From an uncultured Burkholderiales bacterium (lineage in GTDB: Bacteria; Pseudomonadota; Gammaproteobacteria; Burkholderiales; Burkholderiaceae_C), in assembly GCA_903926695.1 (NCBI GenBank), contig CAIYKK010000051.1:1-6713 (forward strand): a DNA stretch of 6,713 bases, in the 5' to 3' direction. Both the position numbers and the translations under genes were made by a program. Of the stretch, positions 1-5,919 are shown piece by piece. How positions within the stretch are numbered: the first letter of the stretch is position 1; each line of letters starts with the position of its first letter. Below the pieces are notes generated by a model that worked only from the letters and a program-made list of their open reading frames with translations, searched no databases and was not told the DNA's origin.

Positions 1-67
1 AAGGCGCGCTGAATTTGCTGAGAAGCGCAAGGCGGGCGGGCGCCGGAGCGGCAGACGCGGCGGTCAT
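1..67 (-). CDS. possible 5' end of an unidentified gene, cut by the left edge
   Basis: On the minus strand an ATG at 67-65 opens a frame of 22 codons that runs off the window without a stop. It begins about 28 nt after the stop of the exporter gene on the same strand, a spacing typical of a two-gene operon. The visible N-terminus is rich in Ala and Pro (MTAASAAPAPARLALLSKF...), which could be a cytoplasmic N-terminal tail; no motif or signal peptide is recognisable. There is no convincing Shine-Dalgarno sequence in front of the ATG. In DNA this GC-rich a 22-codon open frame can occur by chance, so both the gene and its start are tentative. I cannot assign a function. Confidence 0.35.
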   Translation of the reverse strand, partial: MTAASAAPAPARLALLSKFSAP

Positions 68-95
68 CGCGCCAGTCTGCCAACCCGCCTATCCC

Positions 96-1331
96 TCAAG
101 AGCCGCTCATCCGGTCGCGCCGCGCCAGCGCCGGAAAGCCCTTGACCCACAGCGCCGCCACCAGCAGCGTGCCAATGCCCCCGGCCACCACCGAGCCGAC
201 CGGCCCAAGCAGCGCAGCGCTGGCACCGGACTCAAACTCGCCGAGCTGGTTCGATGCGCCGATAAACACTGAATTGACGGCGCTCACACGCCCGCGCATG
301 TCGTTGGGCGTTTCGATCTGCATCAGGGTTTGGCGCACCACGACGCTGACCATGTCCGAGCCGCCCGAGACGGCCAGCGCAACCAGCGACAGCACAAAGC
401 TCGTGGACCAGCCAAACACCAGCATCGACACACCGTACACGCCCACGGCCAGCAGCATGGTGCGGCCCACTTTGCGCTCCAGCGGCCAGCGCGTGAGCAC
501 GACTGACATCAGCAGCGCGCCCAGCGCCGGAGCGGCCCGCAGCAGCCCCAGCCCCCACGGCCCGACATGCAAAATATCCTTGGCAAACATCGGCAGCAGC
601 GCCGTGGCCCCGCCCAGCAGCACCGCAAACAGGTCCAGCGACACCGCGCCCAGCAGCGCCTTGCGCTGCCAGACAAATTCAGCGCCCGCCAGCAGCGAGC
701 GCAGCGACACCGGCTCACGCGGCGGCGGCACATGCTCGTAACGCAGCGCCAGCAGCAGCACGCAGCCGGTGGCAAACAGGCCGGCGCAAGTCGCATAAAC
801 CACCGTCGCGCCCGCCACAAACAGCACGCCGCCCAGCGCCGGGCCGCCCATGATGGCCGCCTGCATGCCCGCCGAACTGAACGCCATCGCACGCGGCAGC
901 ATGGCGGGCGGCACCAGCATCGGAGCCAGCGCCTGTTGCGCGGGCATTTGAAACGCCCGCACCACGCCCAGCATCACCGACACGCCCAGCAGCAATTCCC
1001 GTGACGCCCACGCCGCCGACGCGCCCCAGCCCTGCAAGGACGCCACCAGCGTCAAGGCCACACCCGCCTGCGTCAGCAAACAGGCGGCGACGATACGGCC
1101 CCGGTGCAGTCGGTCCACCACATGCCCGGCCACCAGCGTGAGCAGCAGCGCTGGCAAAAACTGGTACAGGCCGACCAGCCCCAAGTCCCAGGCGCTACCG
1201 GTCAGCTCATACATTTGCCAGCCGACGGCCACCATCAGCATCTGGCTGCCCGTGGTGCCAAAAAGGCGGGCAAACCACATCCGCATAAAAGCGCGCTGGC
1301 GCGTGAGTTCGGTAAAGCTGTGTGTAGGCAT
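96..1331 (-). CDS. MFS transporter of the MFS_3 / EntS-like exporter family
   Basis: This predicted inner-membrane major facilitator protein of 411 aa has the usual length for a 12-helix MFS carrier. Hydrophobic segments run along the whole chain, for example about 25-45, 50-70, 80-100, 112-128, 160-175, 177-197, 225-250, 260-280, 290-305, 310-330 and 375-397. The loop after helix 2 carries the MFS signature A-like motif GHVVDRLHRGRI (69-80). The C-terminal half holds the stretch TPNDMRGRVSAVNSVF followed by GASNQLGEFESG (341-369), which I recognise from the MFS_3 (EntS-like) family, proton-driven exporters of siderophores or other small molecules. The substrate cannot be read from sequence, and no siderophore gene is nearby. 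The ATG at 1331 lacks a clear ribosome-binding site. Met16 is an alternative start, but it would remove the conserved pre-helix segment. The gene is divergent from the small genes to its right. Confidence 0.9.
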   Translation of the reverse strand: MPTHSFTELTRQRAFMRMWFARLFGTTGSQMLMVAVGWQMYELTGSAWDLGLVGLYQFLPALLLTLVAGHVVDRLHRGRIVAACLLTQAGVALTLVASLQGWGASAAWASRELLLGVSVMLGVVRAFQMPAQQALAPMLVPPAMLPRAMAFSSAGMQAAIMGGPALGGVLFVAGATVVYATCAGLFATGCVLLLALRYEHVPPPREPVSLRSLLAGAEFVWQRKALLGAVSLDLFAVLLGGATALLPMFAKDILHVGPWGLGLLRAAPALGALLMSVVLTRWPLERKVGRTMLLAVGVYGVSMLVFGWSTSFVLSLVALAVSGGSDMVSVVVRQTLMQIETPNDMRGRVSAVNSVFIGASNQLGEFESGASAALLGPVGSVVAGGIGTLLVAALWVKGFPALARRDRMSGS

Positions 1332-1428
1332 CGGGCGCGAAGCTTAACAGTGGCTCGCCGTTCAGCCGGAGTGCGGGGCTATTGCCCGACGCGCTGATGG
1401 CTCCCGATTGAATAGCTGTTCACGCCCC

Positions 1429-1457
1429 TTGATCCTGCCGCAACGCCCGCTTATATT
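1429..1457 (+). promoter_or_regulatory. sigma70-like promoter for the 107-aa Cys-containing gene
   Basis: A -35 box TTGATC (1429-1434, 4 of 6 to TTGACA) and a -10 box TATATT (1452-1457, 5 of 6 to TATAAT) are separated by exactly 17 nt. A start about 7 nt downstream would give a leader of roughly 28 nt, ending in the AGGAG ribosome-binding site at 1480-1484, 7 nt before the ATG at 1492. Position, spacing and direction all fit the gene downstream. It is a sequence prediction only. Confidence 0.6.
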
Positions 1458-1491
1458 GAGGGACGCCAGGCGTTAAAACAGGAGACGGACC

Positions 1492-1815
1492 ATGAGTAAC
1501 AGTAACGCAGAAAAGATCACGATCACCTGCAGCGGCGGGTGCGGCAGAACAGTCACGCTGCGCAAAAGCAAAGTGCAGCAGGCCGACTACTACCTTTGCC
1601 AATCGAAAATCAGCGGCCAACAGTGCGAAGCCAATCTTCCGCCGTTAATGCCGGGCAAAATGCGGCGCGTAGAACTCAATGCCGCAGCATCGTTTTGGGG
1701 CTACACCGACATCGTCCCCGATGCCCAGATGGCCGCCTCCATGCTGCATGCACGCGAGATTCTGGCCGCTGGTCTTACCAAGCTGGCCATCGAAAAGGCC
1801 GGGCGATCCAGTTGA
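1492..1815 (+). CDS. hypothetical 107-aa protein with possible Cys4 metal site
   Basis: I do not recognise a named family. The N-terminal third holds four cysteines: C13 and C17 in TCSGGCGRT, then C36 and C45 on either side of a Gly/Gln-containing loop. This pattern (CxxxC, 18 residues, C, 8 residues, C) could form a small zinc ribbon, but the second pair is not a classical CxxC. The rest (about 60-105) contains an aromatic stretch FWGYTD and a predicted amphipathic helix with alternating Ala, Leu and charged residues. There is no signal peptide or membrane segment, so the protein is probably cytoplasmic. The start is well supported by AGGAG at 1480-1484, 7 nt upstream, and a good promoter lies in front. 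Its downstream neighbours are a 47-aa basic protein and a DNA-binding protein, so a nucleic-acid role is possible but only inferred. Confidence 0.8.
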   Translation: MSNSNAEKITITCSGGCGRTVTLRKSKVQQADYYLCQSKISGQQCEANLPPLMPGKMRRVELNAAASFWGYTDIVPDAQMAASMLHAREILAAGLTKLAIEKAGRSS

Positions 1816-1941
1816 GCCGAAAACTGCACACCGGACGACGCAAAACCAGGCGCATCGCCGCCCCTTGCGAAATCATTGACCAGGCTGGCGGCCGCCGGAT
1901 TGCACTGATAATCAAGTCTTAACCCTACTCTGGAGAAAGTC

Positions 1942-2085
1942 ATGGCAAAAGGTCAGCAAAACAACGACAAGATGGTCAAAAAACCCAAGAAAGACACCTC
2001 GCCGCCCAAGCTGGTGTCGCCTGACGCGGTGCGCCCGACCGTCGTCACGCAGGTTCCGGTGCGCGGCAAACTGAAGAACAAATAA
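1942..2085 (+). CDS. small lysine-rich protein, 47 aa, hypothetical
   Basis: This short open frame has an ATG at 1942 and TAA at 2083-2085. A clear GGAGA Shine-Dalgarno at 1932-1936, 5 nt before the ATG, supports translation. The product starts [20 protein letters not shown], has a Pro-rich middle (about 20-40) and ends KLKNK. It has about ten lysines and almost no acidic residues, so it is strongly basic, and it is probably disordered. There is no Cys, signal peptide or membrane helix. The composition suits a protein that binds RNA, ribosomes or DNA, but this is inference from charge alone. The next gene begins 7 nt after its stop, which suggests one transcript with the VF530 gene and rluA. 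Its start and tail resemble small, conserved, uncharacterised proteobacterial proteins I have seen; I cannot name the family. Confidence 0.7.
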   Translation: MAKGQQNNDKMVKKPKKDTSPPKLVSPDAVRPTVVTQVPVRGKLKNK

Positions 2086-2092
2086 GCCCGTC

Positions 2093-2419
2093 ATGGTGAT
2101 GCCCTCCGGGCCTTCTTCTGACGATGCGGCAGGCGCTCCGGCGCCAGCCGCCAGCGCGCCGCAGCCGGGCAACCCGCTGCATGGCGTCAAGCTCGAAACC
2201 ATGATCACCGCGCTGGCGGCGCATTACGGCTGGGACGGCTTGGGCCAGCGCATCAATATCCGCTGTTTCACCAGCGAACCCAGCGTAGCCTCCAGCCTGA
2301 AATTTCTGCGCAAAACGCCCTGGGCGCGGGACAAGGTCGAAAGCCTTTACCTGTTCATGCTGCGCGAAATCCGGCGCACCAGCCCGCCGGTTCACAACTT
2401 TCCGCCGCCGCGTGCCTGA
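2093..2419 (+). CDS. VF530 family (DUF2132) DNA-binding protein
   Basis: The product has 108 aa. Residues 27-88 match the compact VF530 domain: [12 protein letters not shown], then [16 protein letters not shown], then [19 protein letters not shown]. The family is named after a Vibrio fischeri protein whose structure is known, and it is annotated as double-stranded-DNA binding; its cellular role is not established. The first 26 residues are a Pro/Ala/Ser-rich tail, likely disordered, and the last 15 or so are a Pro-rich extension. The ATG at 2093 is followed by a second ATG at 2099, and either could be used. The site in front (GAAGAA near 2074-2079) is weak, so translation may be coupled to the 47-aa gene ending 7 nt upstream. 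Its own stop lies inside the start of the pseudouridine synthase gene (8-nt overlap), which points to an operon. Confidence 0.88.
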   Translation: MVMPSGPSSDDAAGAPAPAASAPQPGNPLHGVKLETMITALAAHYGWDGLGQRINIRCFTSEPSVASSLKFLRKTPWARDKVESLYLFMLREIRRTSPPVHNFPPPRA

Positions 2420-3128
2420 GCCGGGCGACTCGGCAACAGGCGCTTGTCACGCGCCAGCGTTTGAGCCACATCCCGTGCTGGCAGCGGGGCTTGACGTGGT
2501 GTTTGCCGACGATCACCTGCTGGTGTTGAACAAGCCCTCCGGCCTGCTGTCAGTGCCGGGGCGCGGCGAGGACAAACAAGACTGCCTGAGCCGCCGGGCG
2601 CAGGCACTCTATCCCGGCGCACTGATCGTTCACAGGCTGGACATGGCCACTTCGGGCCTCATGCTGATGGCGCGCAGCCCAGCCCTGCAAAAAGCGCTGA
2701 GCCAGTTGTTCGAGCGCCGCGAAGTCCATAAACGTTACACCGCCGTCGTCGATGGCGAACCGATGCCCGCCGCCAGCCCCGACGGCTGGAGCCTGATCGA
2801 CCTGCCCATCGCCGTGGACTGGCCGCGCCGGCCATTGCGCATCATCGACACAGCGCTTGGCAAGCCCAGCCAGACGCGCTGGCGGGTTGTCGCTTTTGAT
2901 GAAGCCGCGCACAGCACGCGGGTGGAACTGGAGCCGCTGACTGGCCGCTCGCACCAATTGCGCGTCCACCTGCAGGCGCTGGGCCATCCGATGCTGGGCG
3001 ACGCGCTGTACGCGCCCGAAGCCGTACAGGCCAAAGCGCCGCGCCTGCTGCTGCACGCCTGTGCGCTGGCGTTCGCGCACCCGGCCACGGGTCAATTACG
3101 GGTGTTTGAAAACGCGCCGGATTTTTGA
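2412..3128 (+). CDS. rluA: RluA-type pseudouridine synthase (23S rRNA U746 / tRNA U32)
   Basis: This cytoplasmic enzyme isomerises uridine to pseudouridine in RNA. The 238-aa product carries the RluA-family catalytic block HRLDMATSG (74-82; Asp77 is the nucleophile by family knowledge), an N-terminal [13 protein letters not shown] (39-51) and GRSHQLRVH (178-186). Similarity to E. coli RluA extends through [12 protein letters not shown] (130-141), GKPSQT (150-155) and the C-terminal APRLLLHA segment. This favours RluA itself over RluC or RluD, and no S4 domain is present. E. coli RluA modifies U746 of 23S rRNA and U32 of some tRNAs. The start shown is GTG at 2412, overlapping the VF530 stop, with no visible ribosome-binding site, so coupled translation is likely. 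A GTG at 2475 would give an N-terminus closer to E. coli length. The gene converges with the ydcH-like gene 12 nt away. Confidence 0.9.
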   Translation: MPEPGDSATGACHAPAFEPHPVLAAGLDVVFADDHLLVLNKPSGLLSVPGRGEDKQDCLSRRAQALYPGALIVHRLDMATSGLMLMARSPALQKALSQLFERREVHKRYTAVVDGEPMPAASPDGWSLIDLPIAVDWPRRPLRIIDTALGKPSQTRWRVVAFDEAAHSTRVELEPLTGRSHQLRVHLQALGHPMLGDALYAPEAVQAKAPRLLLHACALAFAHPATGQLRVFENAPDF

Positions 3129-3140
3129 ACGCCGCAAATG

Positions 3141-3380
3141 TCAGGCGGCCTTGAGCATCTGGTAAATCTCGTCCTTGAGCCTGAGCCGGTTTTTTTTCAG
3201 CACCTCCAGCGCCTCATCGGAAATGGAGCCTACACCCTGTTCATAACCGGTAATCGTCCGGTTGTCCGTGTCGTAATGCGCCACCAAACTGGCAAAACGC
3301 GCGTCCGAGGATTTCAAGCGGCGCATGGGCTCCAGATACTGGGGAAACTCATGCAGCAGATCGTGATTCAGCAAATCCAT
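3141..3380 (-). CDS. YdcH family (DUF465) small helical protein
   Basis: The 79-aa product begins MDLLNHDLLHEFPQY and has the DUF465/YdcH pattern: an N-terminal helix (about 5-25), a middle segment RFASLVAHYDTDNRTI (28-43), and a C-terminal Lys/Arg/Leu-rich helix LEVLKKNRLRLKDEIYQML (58-76) likely to form a coiled coil or helical hairpin. The family's function is unknown. The frame is open for 39 further codons upstream, but ATG at 3380 is chosen because it matches the family's start and has AAGGAG a few bases in front. It is the last gene of a probable minus-strand group after the DUF427 and UspA genes. Its codons for Lys62-Asn64 contain a run of eight A residues (plus-strand T at 3190-3197). 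Confidence 0.87.
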   Translation of the reverse strand: MDLLNHDLLHEFPQYLEPMRRLKSSDARFASLVAHYDTDNRTITGYEQGVGSISDEALEVLKKNRLRLKDEIYQMLKAA

Positions 3381-3419
3381 GAAAAACTCCTTTTCAGGGT
3401 CATTTCGGGAGAGGGCAAA

Positions 3420-3441
3420 GCGCCACTGCGTGACGTGGCGC
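3420..3441 (-). terminator. GC-rich hairpin between uspA and ydcH
   Basis: A perfect 7-bp stem, GCGCCAC (3420-3426) with GTGGCGC (3435-3441), closes an 8-nt loop. On the minus strand it starts about 21 nt after the uspA stop and lies about 40 nt before the ydcH ATG. The tail after the stem on that strand is TTTGCCC, too short a U run for a strong intrinsic terminator. It could attenuate transcription into ydcH or protect the 3' end of the uspA message. Confidence 0.4.
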
Positions 3442-3462
3442 CAGGGACAGGCACGCCCCAAG

Positions 3463-3900
3463 CTAGTCACGCACAACCAGCACCGGCAAGTGGGCATGCG
3501 AAAGCACCTGGGCGGTCACGCTGCCCAGAATGAGTTTTTCCAGTCCGTGGCGGCCATGCGAGCCCATGACCACCAAGTCCGCATCGACCGCCTCGGCGGC
3601 ATCCAGAATGGCGCGGTACACCGCCTGGCCCTCAACCACCGAGCCGGTGGCCTCCACCCCGTGCGCCTGCAAACGCTCCCTGGCAGGCGTGATGGCCGCG
3701 TCGGCTTCTGCGGTGACGGCGCTGAGATAGTCGGCCTGGTTGTAAGCCAAATCGGTGCCCACGCCGGTGAAGGCGTAAGGGTCCACCACACAGATCACGC
3801 TGACATGGCTCTGAAAAGCCTGCGCAATGGCCAGCGCCTTGTCCACCGCCAGGTCAGCGGTGGGCGAACCATCGACGGGAAGCAGGATGTGCTTGAACAT
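3463..3900 (-). CDS. universal stress protein, UspA family, ATP-binding type
   Basis: This 145-aa single Usp domain has the normal length. It begins MFKHILLPVDGSPTADLAV, the usual first strand and nucleotide-binding Asp (D10). It ends with the ATP-binding signature G-x2-G-x9-G-S: G113, G116, G126, S127 in GSHGRHG...LGS, followed by HLPVLVVRD. It is therefore expected to bind ATP, like MJ0577-type members, rather than the non-binding UspA type. Family members act in the cytoplasm as dimers and support survival under starvation, oxygen limitation or other stress; a specific task cannot be read here. The frame extends 18 codons upstream, but ATG at 3900 is chosen because it aligns with the family and has GAAGGAG in front. 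It lies 64 nt downstream of the DUF427 gene and probably shares its transcript. Confidence 0.93.
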   Translation of the reverse strand: MFKHILLPVDGSPTADLAVDKALAIAQAFQSHVSVICVVDPYAFTGVGTDLAYNQADYLSAVTAEADAAITPARERLQAHGVEATGSVVEGQAVYRAILDAAEAVDADLVVMGSHGRHGLEKLILGSVTAQVLSHAHLPVLVVRD

Positions 3901-3948
3901 GGGGCGACTCTCCTTCAAAGCGATAAAAAAATGGTGTGTACCGCACCC

Positions 3949-3975
3949 GCTCAAGGCTCAAGGCTCAAGGCTCAA
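3949..3975. repeat. tandem heptanucleotide repeat (GCTCAAG, 3.9 copies)
   Basis: Three exact copies of GCTCAAG plus six of seven bases of a fourth run from 3949 to 3975. On the minus strand the unit reads TTGAGCC. The array begins inside the last codons of the DUF427 gene, provides its TGA stop (3967-3965), and continues into the spacer before uspA. Because the unit is not a multiple of three, slippage could change the reading frame, but the stop comes in the second unit so only loss of nearly the whole array would extend the protein. Confidence 0.9.
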
Positions 3976-4246
3976 TCCTGACGCCTTTCCAGAAAGCGAC
4001 CCGGCCCTTGATCTCTTCGGCTTCGGGCCGGGGGTCGGGGTAATACCAGGCGGCGTCGGTGTTCATTTCGCCATTGACCAGCAGCGAGTAGTAGCTGGCC
4101 TGACCTTTCCACGAACACATGGTGTGGTGGTTGCTGAAGGTCACATGCGCACGATTGAGCGCGCTTTCGGGAAAATAATGGTTGCCTTCGAGCACCACGG
4201 TGTCATCGCTTTGCGCAATCACGGCGCCATTCCACACAGCCTTCAT
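3965..4246 (-). CDS. DUF427 domain-containing protein
   Basis: The 93-aa product covers the whole DUF427 domain. Hallmarks are MKAVWNGAVIAQSDDTVVLEG at the start, YFPESAL (24-30), the motif CSWKGQASYY (44-53) and AAWYYPDP...EIKGRVAFW (65-86). The family is a small beta-rich cytoplasmic fold of unknown function, widespread in proteobacteria and actinobacteria; C44 and the aromatic residues are conserved features of it. The frame is open 14 codons further upstream, but ATG at 4246 matches the family start and follows AGGAAGGAA. The C-terminus (...VRIEP) falls in the GCTCAAG tandem repeat. It is the first gene of the probable minus-strand group with uspA and ydcH, and is divergent from hemN across a 144-nt shared upstream region. 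Confidence 0.9.
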   Translation of the reverse strand: MKAVWNGAVIAQSDDTVVLEGNHYFPESALNRAHVTFSNHHTMCSWKGQASYYSLLVNGEMNTDAAWYYPDPRPEAEEIKGRVAFWKGVRIEP

Positions 4247-4283
4247 GAAAAATTCCTTCCTGAAATCGGCCTTATCTTCGCAC

Positions 4284-4295
4284 AACACCGGTGTT
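4284..4295. promoter_or_regulatory. perfect 12-bp palindrome between DUF427 and hemN, possible operator
   Basis: AACACCGGTGTT is a perfect dyad in the 144-nt region shared by two divergent genes. It lies about 38 nt upstream of the DUF427 start and about 95 nt upstream of hemN, a place where a dimeric regulator could affect both. No known regulator consensus is matched, and clear -10/-35 boxes are not visible here. Symmetry and position are seen; a regulatory role is inferred. Confidence 0.35.
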
Positions 4296-4390
4296 TGCGC
4301 GCAGTCCAGCGAGCATCAAGGGTCATCCAGCGCGGGAAAGCGCGCCAATTTGCGCCAGAATCTCCCCATTCCTTTTTTCCTGGATTTGCA

Positions 4391-5782
4391 ATGACTTTTC
4401 CCCTGCCCGACATCGAGATTTCCGAAGCACTGATCCGCAAGTTCGACACCCTCGGCCCGCGTTACACCTCTTACCCGACGGCTGACCGCTTTAACACTGG
4501 TTTTAGCGAGCAGTCCTACATCGGCCACCTCGAACAGCGCGTCGGCAAGCCCGACAACCCGCCGCTGTCGATTTATGTGCATTTGCCGTTTTGCGAGTCG
4601 CTGTGCTACTTTTGCGCCTGCAACAAGATCATTACCAAAGAACACAGCCGCATCGCCGAATACCTGCGCTACCTCGACAAGGAAATGGCGCTGGTCGCCG
4701 CGCACCTGGGCAGCGACCGCAAAGCCGTGCAGCTGCATCTGGGCGGCGGCAGTCCAACGTTTTTAACCGCCGACGAACTGAGCGAGCTGATGGCCATCGT
4801 GCGCCGCCATTTCAACTTCACACCCGAGGCCGAACTGGGCATCGAAATCGACCCGCGCACGCTCAAAGACGGCACGCTGGCCCTGCTCGCCGGTCTGGGT
4901 TTTAACCGCAACAGCTTCGGCGTGCAGGATTTTGACCCTGCCGTGCAGCAGGCCGTGAACCGCCTGCAGCCGCTGGAAATGGTCGAAAAAGCCGTCGCTG
5001 AAAGCCGCCAGGCCGGTTTTGAGTCGGTCAACGCCGATTTGATTTACGGCCTGCCCAAGCAGACGCTGGAGAGTTTTGGCCGCACGCTGGACAGCCTGAT
5101 TACGCTTTCGCCCGACCGCATTGCGCTGTACAACTACGCGCATTTGCCGCAACGCTTCAAGGCCCAGCGGCTGATTGAAGCCAAAGATTTGCCGTCGGCT
5201 GAAGAGCGGCTGCAGATTTTCCTGATGTCGATGCGCCGCCTGCTCGATGCCGGTTACGTTTATATCGGGCTGGATCATTTTTCCAAGCCCGATGACGAGC
5301 TGAACAAAGCGCGCCTCGACAAAAGCCTGCACCGCAATTTCCAGGGCTACACGACGCGCGCCGAGTGCGATTTGATTGGCTTTGGCGTGTCGGCGATCAG
5401 CAAGGTGGGCACGTCGTACAGCCAGTCGGTGCGCACCGTGAGCGCTTATTACGCCACCCTTGACCTGAACCGGCTGCCGCTGGAAAAGGGTTTCAGCCTG
5501 AGCGCCGATGACGTGCTGCGCCGCGAGATCATCATGACGCTGATGTGCAGCGCGCCGGTGGAATTCGCGGCCATTGAGCGCGACCACGGCATCGTCTTTG
5601 CCGACTACTTTGCGCCCGAACTGGCGCGCCTGCAGCCTTACGCCGAAGCCGGGCTGATCACGCTGGACGCGGACGCGATTCGCGTCACGCCCAAGGGCCG
5701 CATGTTTGTGCGCGCCAGCGGCATGGTGTTTGACACCTATTTCGGCCAGCCGACGACTTCGACCTATTCCAAGCTGATATGA
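4391..5782 (+). CDS. hemN: oxygen-independent coproporphyrinogen III dehydrogenase (radical SAM)
   Basis: This cytoplasmic haem-biosynthesis enzyme decarboxylates coproporphyrinogen III to protoporphyrinogen IX without O2, using S-adenosylmethionine and a [4Fe-4S] cluster. The 463-aa length is close to E. coli HemN (457). The cluster motif is C68-x3-C72-x2-C75 with the additional HemN-specific C77 (CESLCYFCAC), preceded by IYVHLPF. Next come the glycine-rich SAM-binding LHLGGGSPTFL (115-125), EIDPR (152-156), NRNSFGVQDF (172-181), NADLIYGLPKQT (214-225) and GLDHFSKPDD (293-302). The C-terminal HemN domain (about 370-460) is present, so this is true HemN rather than HemW. The frame is open far upstream, but ATG at 4391 fits the family start; the site in front is weak (GGA at 4382-4384). 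No complete FNR box is visible. It is divergent from the DUF427 gene. Confidence 0.96.
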   Translation: MTFPLPDIEISEALIRKFDTLGPRYTSYPTADRFNTGFSEQSYIGHLEQRVGKPDNPPLSIYVHLPFCESLCYFCACNKIITKEHSRIAEYLRYLDKEMALVAAHLGSDRKAVQLHLGGGSPTFLTADELSELMAIVRRHFNFTPEAELGIEIDPRTLKDGTLALLAGLGFNRNSFGVQDFDPAVQQAVNRLQPLEMVEKAVAESRQAGFESVNADLIYGLPKQTLESFGRTLDSLITLSPDRIALYNYAHLPQRFKAQRLIEAKDLPSAEERLQIFLMSMRRLLDAGYVYIGLDHFSKPDDELNKARLDKSLHRNFQGYTTRAECDLIGFGVSAISKVGTSYSQSVRTVSAYYATLDLNRLPLEKGFSLSADDVLRREIIMTLMCSAPVEFAAIERDHGIVFADYFAPELARLQPYAEAGLITLDADAIRVTPKGRMFVRASGMVFDTYFGQPTTSTYSKLI

Positions 5783-5840
5783 GCCGGATACGGCCCGTCA
5801 AAAGGCTGTTCCAATAGAGGGTTTTTACGCAAGCCCTTTA
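5783..5840 (+). terminator. weak hairpins after hemN, possible terminator
   Basis: Two small stems follow the hemN stop. The first is GCCG-GATA-CGGC (5783-5794). The second is AGGGTTT (5818-5824) pairing with AAGCCCT (5831-5837) through one G-U pair, around a 6-nt loop. The tail after the second is TTATCAAT, not a real U tract. These could end hemN transcription weakly; read-through into yaeQ, 171 nt further on, is equally possible. Confidence 0.25.
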
Positions 5841-5889
5841 TCAATAACAAACTCCGGTTTGCGCCGCCCCCGTCAGGGGAATAAAACTC

Positions 5890-5919
5890 ATCCGGGAGGA
5901 GCCAAGATTCTTTCCGGAT
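5890..5919 (+). promoter_or_regulatory. leader hairpin enclosing an SD-like sequence upstream of yaeQ
   Basis: ATCCGG (5890-5895) and CCGGAT (5914-5919) form a perfect 6-bp inverted repeat with an 18-nt loop. At its 5' shoulder and in the loop is GGGAGGAG (5894-5901), the strongest Shine-Dalgarno-like string near yaeQ. It is about 52 nt from the yaeQ ATG, too far for direct use, and no in-frame yaeQ start can lie upstream because TGA occurs at 5948-5950. The structure sits directly before the CRISPR-repeat-like hairpin, so the leader may be folded. Confidence 0.35.

Noticed and set aside
15..272. Plus-strand open frame at the left edge (85 aa), and similar frames at 142-741 and 567-1004
   Set aside because: They lie opposite the MFS exporter, are low-complexity Arg/Ala/Gln-rich, and show no ribosome-binding site or family motif.
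1887..1896. GGCGGCCGCC perfect palindrome in the 1816-1941 spacer
   Set aside because: Ten bases of pure G/C symmetry are common in DNA of this composition; it has no loop or U tract for a terminator.
1876..1912. Possible promoter (TTGACC and GATAAT) before the 47-aa gene
   Set aside because: The boxes are about 25 nt apart, too far for sigma70, and no better -35 lies at the correct distance.
3131..3149. GCCGC/GCGGC stem across the rluA-ydcH convergent junction, a possible bidirectional terminator
   Set aside because: Only 5 bp with a 9-nt loop, and there is no T tract on either side.
4315..4319. ATCAA, a possible half of an FNR box upstream of hemN
   Set aside because: The matching TTGAT half-site four bases upstream is absent, so no complete FNR/Anr site can be claimed.
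4330..4345. GCGCG/CGCGC stem upstream of hemN
   Set aside because: A short pure-GC stem in GC-rich DNA with no other supporting signal.
3827..4390. In-frame upstream extension of the hemN frame
   Set aside because: It runs opposite the uspA and DUF427 genes, and the HemN family begins at the ATG at 4391.
4763..5587. Long open frame on the minus strand (274 aa) opposite hemN
   Set aside because: It is antisense to a gene with unmistakable HemN motifs, has no recognisable domain, and its openness is expected from high-GC codon use.
5856..5887. A type I-E-like repeat reading of the CCCC-GTCA-GGGG hairpin with its ATAAAAC tail
   Set aside because: The resemblance is limited to a short GC stem and an A-rich tail; stem length and flanks do not match I-E repeats.
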